This document shows, piece by piece, positions 51,389-52,026 of a stretch of 52,026 nucleotides of DNA; the stretch's first letter is position 1, and every line of letters begins with the position of its first letter. The stretch is from the NCBI GenBank assembly GCA_947456185.1, contig CANGPW010000012.1, positions 1 through 52,026 on the forward strand, read 5' to 3'. The notes under the pieces are model-generated. The model made no database searches, was not told where the DNA came from, and saw only the letters and a program-made list of their open reading frames with translations. The DNA is from Bacteroidota bacterium. GTDB lineage: Bacteria; Bacteroidota; Bacteroidia; UKL13-3. Position numbers and translations under genes: made by a program.

Positions 51389-51550
51389 ACTATCCGTAGA
51401 GTTAGCGCAGCGCTCTAAGGATTCTAAATGAATTGTAGTGTCTCCGACACGGGCTTTACAAACGAGTTTAAAACTCTCTATTCATTTTAAATCCGTAGTC
51501 CGATAGCTATCGGACCCTCTGCTATGGCTTGGCTTCAGACTCTGGATAGT
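51389..51550. other. compact multi-helix element (structured RNA or non-autonomous mobile element)
   Basis: A 162-bp block, visibly richer in G and C than its flanks, with nested helices. Closing stem: ACTATCC (51389-51395) plus AGAGT (51398-51402) against ACTCTGGATAGT (51539-51550), 12 bp with a 2-nt bulge. Inside are AGCGCAGCGCT (51404-51414); a 15-nt arm GGATTCTAAATGAAT (51419-51433) against 51480-51494, with two mismatches; within that arm GTGTC/GACAC (51438-51450) and GAGTTTAAAACTC (51464-51476). Then comes the perfect palindrome GTCCGATAGCTATCGGAC (51498-51515). There is no reading frame of note. It lies between divergent cysS and the adaptor gene. Which strand is used, if transcribed, cannot be told. 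Confidence 0.6.
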
Positions 51551-51554
51551 TGGG

Positions 51555-51599
51555 TTGAATTTTGAATGCTGGATTATGAATGATTTTATATTTATGAAA
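51555..51599 (+). repeat. direct repeat, right copy
   Basis: TTGAATTTTGAATGCTGGAT at the left edge, four bases after the element's closing stem. It nearly repeats 51264-51307. Confidence 0.75.
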
Positions 51600-51751
51600 T
51601 TTTAAACTTGAAATGTATTTAAAAAGTAATAAAAAATCTAGCAGATTCAAACAACAAGATACTTTTTAATATTTTAATCTTTTTGATTTTTTTAAATTTT
51701 TCAATTCAAAATAACATGACAGACATCATGCAACTAAACTGTTCAAATTAA

Positions 51752-51759
51752 TACATTTG
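51752..51759 (+). promoter_or_regulatory. -7 promoter box just before the adaptor gene
   Basis: TACATTTG is a perfect TAnnTTTG box, four bases before the ATG at 51764. As at 24634, the transcript would be leaderless or nearly so. Confidence 0.4.
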
Positions 51760-51763
51760 AAGT

Positions 51764-52026
51764 ATGAATAAAATATTCTTTTTTCTAATTATTTCTTCCT
51801 TTTTTATTGCTTGTAAAAGAAAGGTAGAAAAAGTAAAAGCTACGCAACAAGACATTACTGAATCGGTTTACGCTTCAGGAATTATAAAGGCAGAAAACCA
51901 ATATCAAGTATTCTCAAATGTGAATGGTATTATTCAACAATATTTGGTAACAGAAGGCGATATGATAAAAGTGGGAACACCAATAATTGCTATACAAAAC
52001 GAAACATCTAAGTTAAATTCCGATAA
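51764..52026 (+). CDS. RND-type periplasmic adaptor (membrane fusion protein), 5' part
   Basis: The first 87 codons are present and the gene runs off the window. A lipoprotein signal (MNKIFFFLIISSFFIACKRK) ends at a probable lipid-accepting Cys17. The mature start is typical of HlyD/AcrA-type adaptors: ITESVYASGIIKAENQYQV, then VFSNVNGIIQQYLVTEGD and MIKVGTPIIAIQN, the first half of the biotinyl-lipoyl-like domain. Such adaptors link an inner-membrane RND or ABC pump to an outer-membrane channel; the pump is presumably off-window. The 5' flank carries the multi-helix element and a TAnnTTTG box 4 bp before the ATG. Confidence 0.88.
   Translation, partial: MNKIFFFLIISSFFIACKRKVEKVKATQQDITESVYASGIIKAENQYQVFSNVNGIIQQYLVTEGDMIKVGTPIIAIQNETSKLNSD

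Noticed and set aside
51389-51550. Multi-helix element as a tRNA or tmRNA
   Set aside because: The terminal helix is 12 bp with a bulge, and there is no CCA-type end, T-loop or tag frame. The internal 18-bp palindrome does not fit either fold.

Overview
The window comes from an AT-rich member of the Bacteroidota. The evidence is the type IX secretion/gliding core gldK-gldL-gldM-gldN behind a PorP/SprF-family gene, several exported proteins with type IX C-terminal sorting domains, a split methionine synthase, and recurrent TAnnTTTG promoter boxes. No rRNA, tRNA, CRISPR array or recognisable transposase gene was seen.

Layout. 1-2013 is a methionine synthase operon on the minus strand: promoter box, SAM-I riboswitch, homocysteine-binding half of MetH, then the start of the pterin/cobalamin half, which runs off the window. 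A roughly 590-bp unit separates the two halves. It has a perfect 36-bp inverted repeat at its ends and encodes a GxxExxY/PD-(D/E)xK-like protein. 2118-8480 holds corA, a large type IX type-B exported protein, a ComB-family phosphatase and, on the plus strand, metK. 8664-18076 is the secretion block: gldN, gldM, gldL, gldK, porP/sprF, a uroporphyrinogen-III synthase-like gene, a DUF4271 membrane protein and a BamA/TamA-like barrel, all on the minus strand. 18200-24463 holds an LPP20-type lipoprotein, a BNR/sortilin-like exported protein, a sigma-54 activator without receiver domain, and miaB.

24634-26556 is a plus-strand Nif3/zinc-ribbon pair. It is followed by a decayed stretch, a serine hydrolase, a small coiled-coil unknown and a GH13 amylase. 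31403-34706 is a minus-strand group: mutY, ssb, an Mpo1-like dioxygenase and queA, with a terminator between ssb and the Mpo1-like gene. 34908-38213 is a plus-strand group: HU-family protein, TPR protein, a 29-residue very basic AURKAIP1/COX24-like (bS22/mS38-type) protein, and RNase E/G. 38350-44306 carries divergent UvrD-nuclease and HrpB helicase genes. 44348-51227 carries a second BNR/sortilin-like exported protein, a PIG-L deacetylase-family protein and cysS. The right end has the start of an RND-type periplasmic adaptor.

Functional links. metH, metK and queA make and use methionine and S-adenosylmethionine, and the riboswitch ties metH to the SAM level. The gld/por block would export the three large proteins with sorting domains encoded in the same window.

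The most unusual content lies between the genes: (1) the inverted-repeat-bounded GxxExxY unit inside metH; (2) a compact multi-helix element at 51389-51550 with a 12-bp closing stem; (3) a family of about 20-bp hairpin repeats whose stems co-vary between copies, one of which is read in frame inside the PIG-L-family gene; and (4) a nested-hairpin element at 38231-38316.
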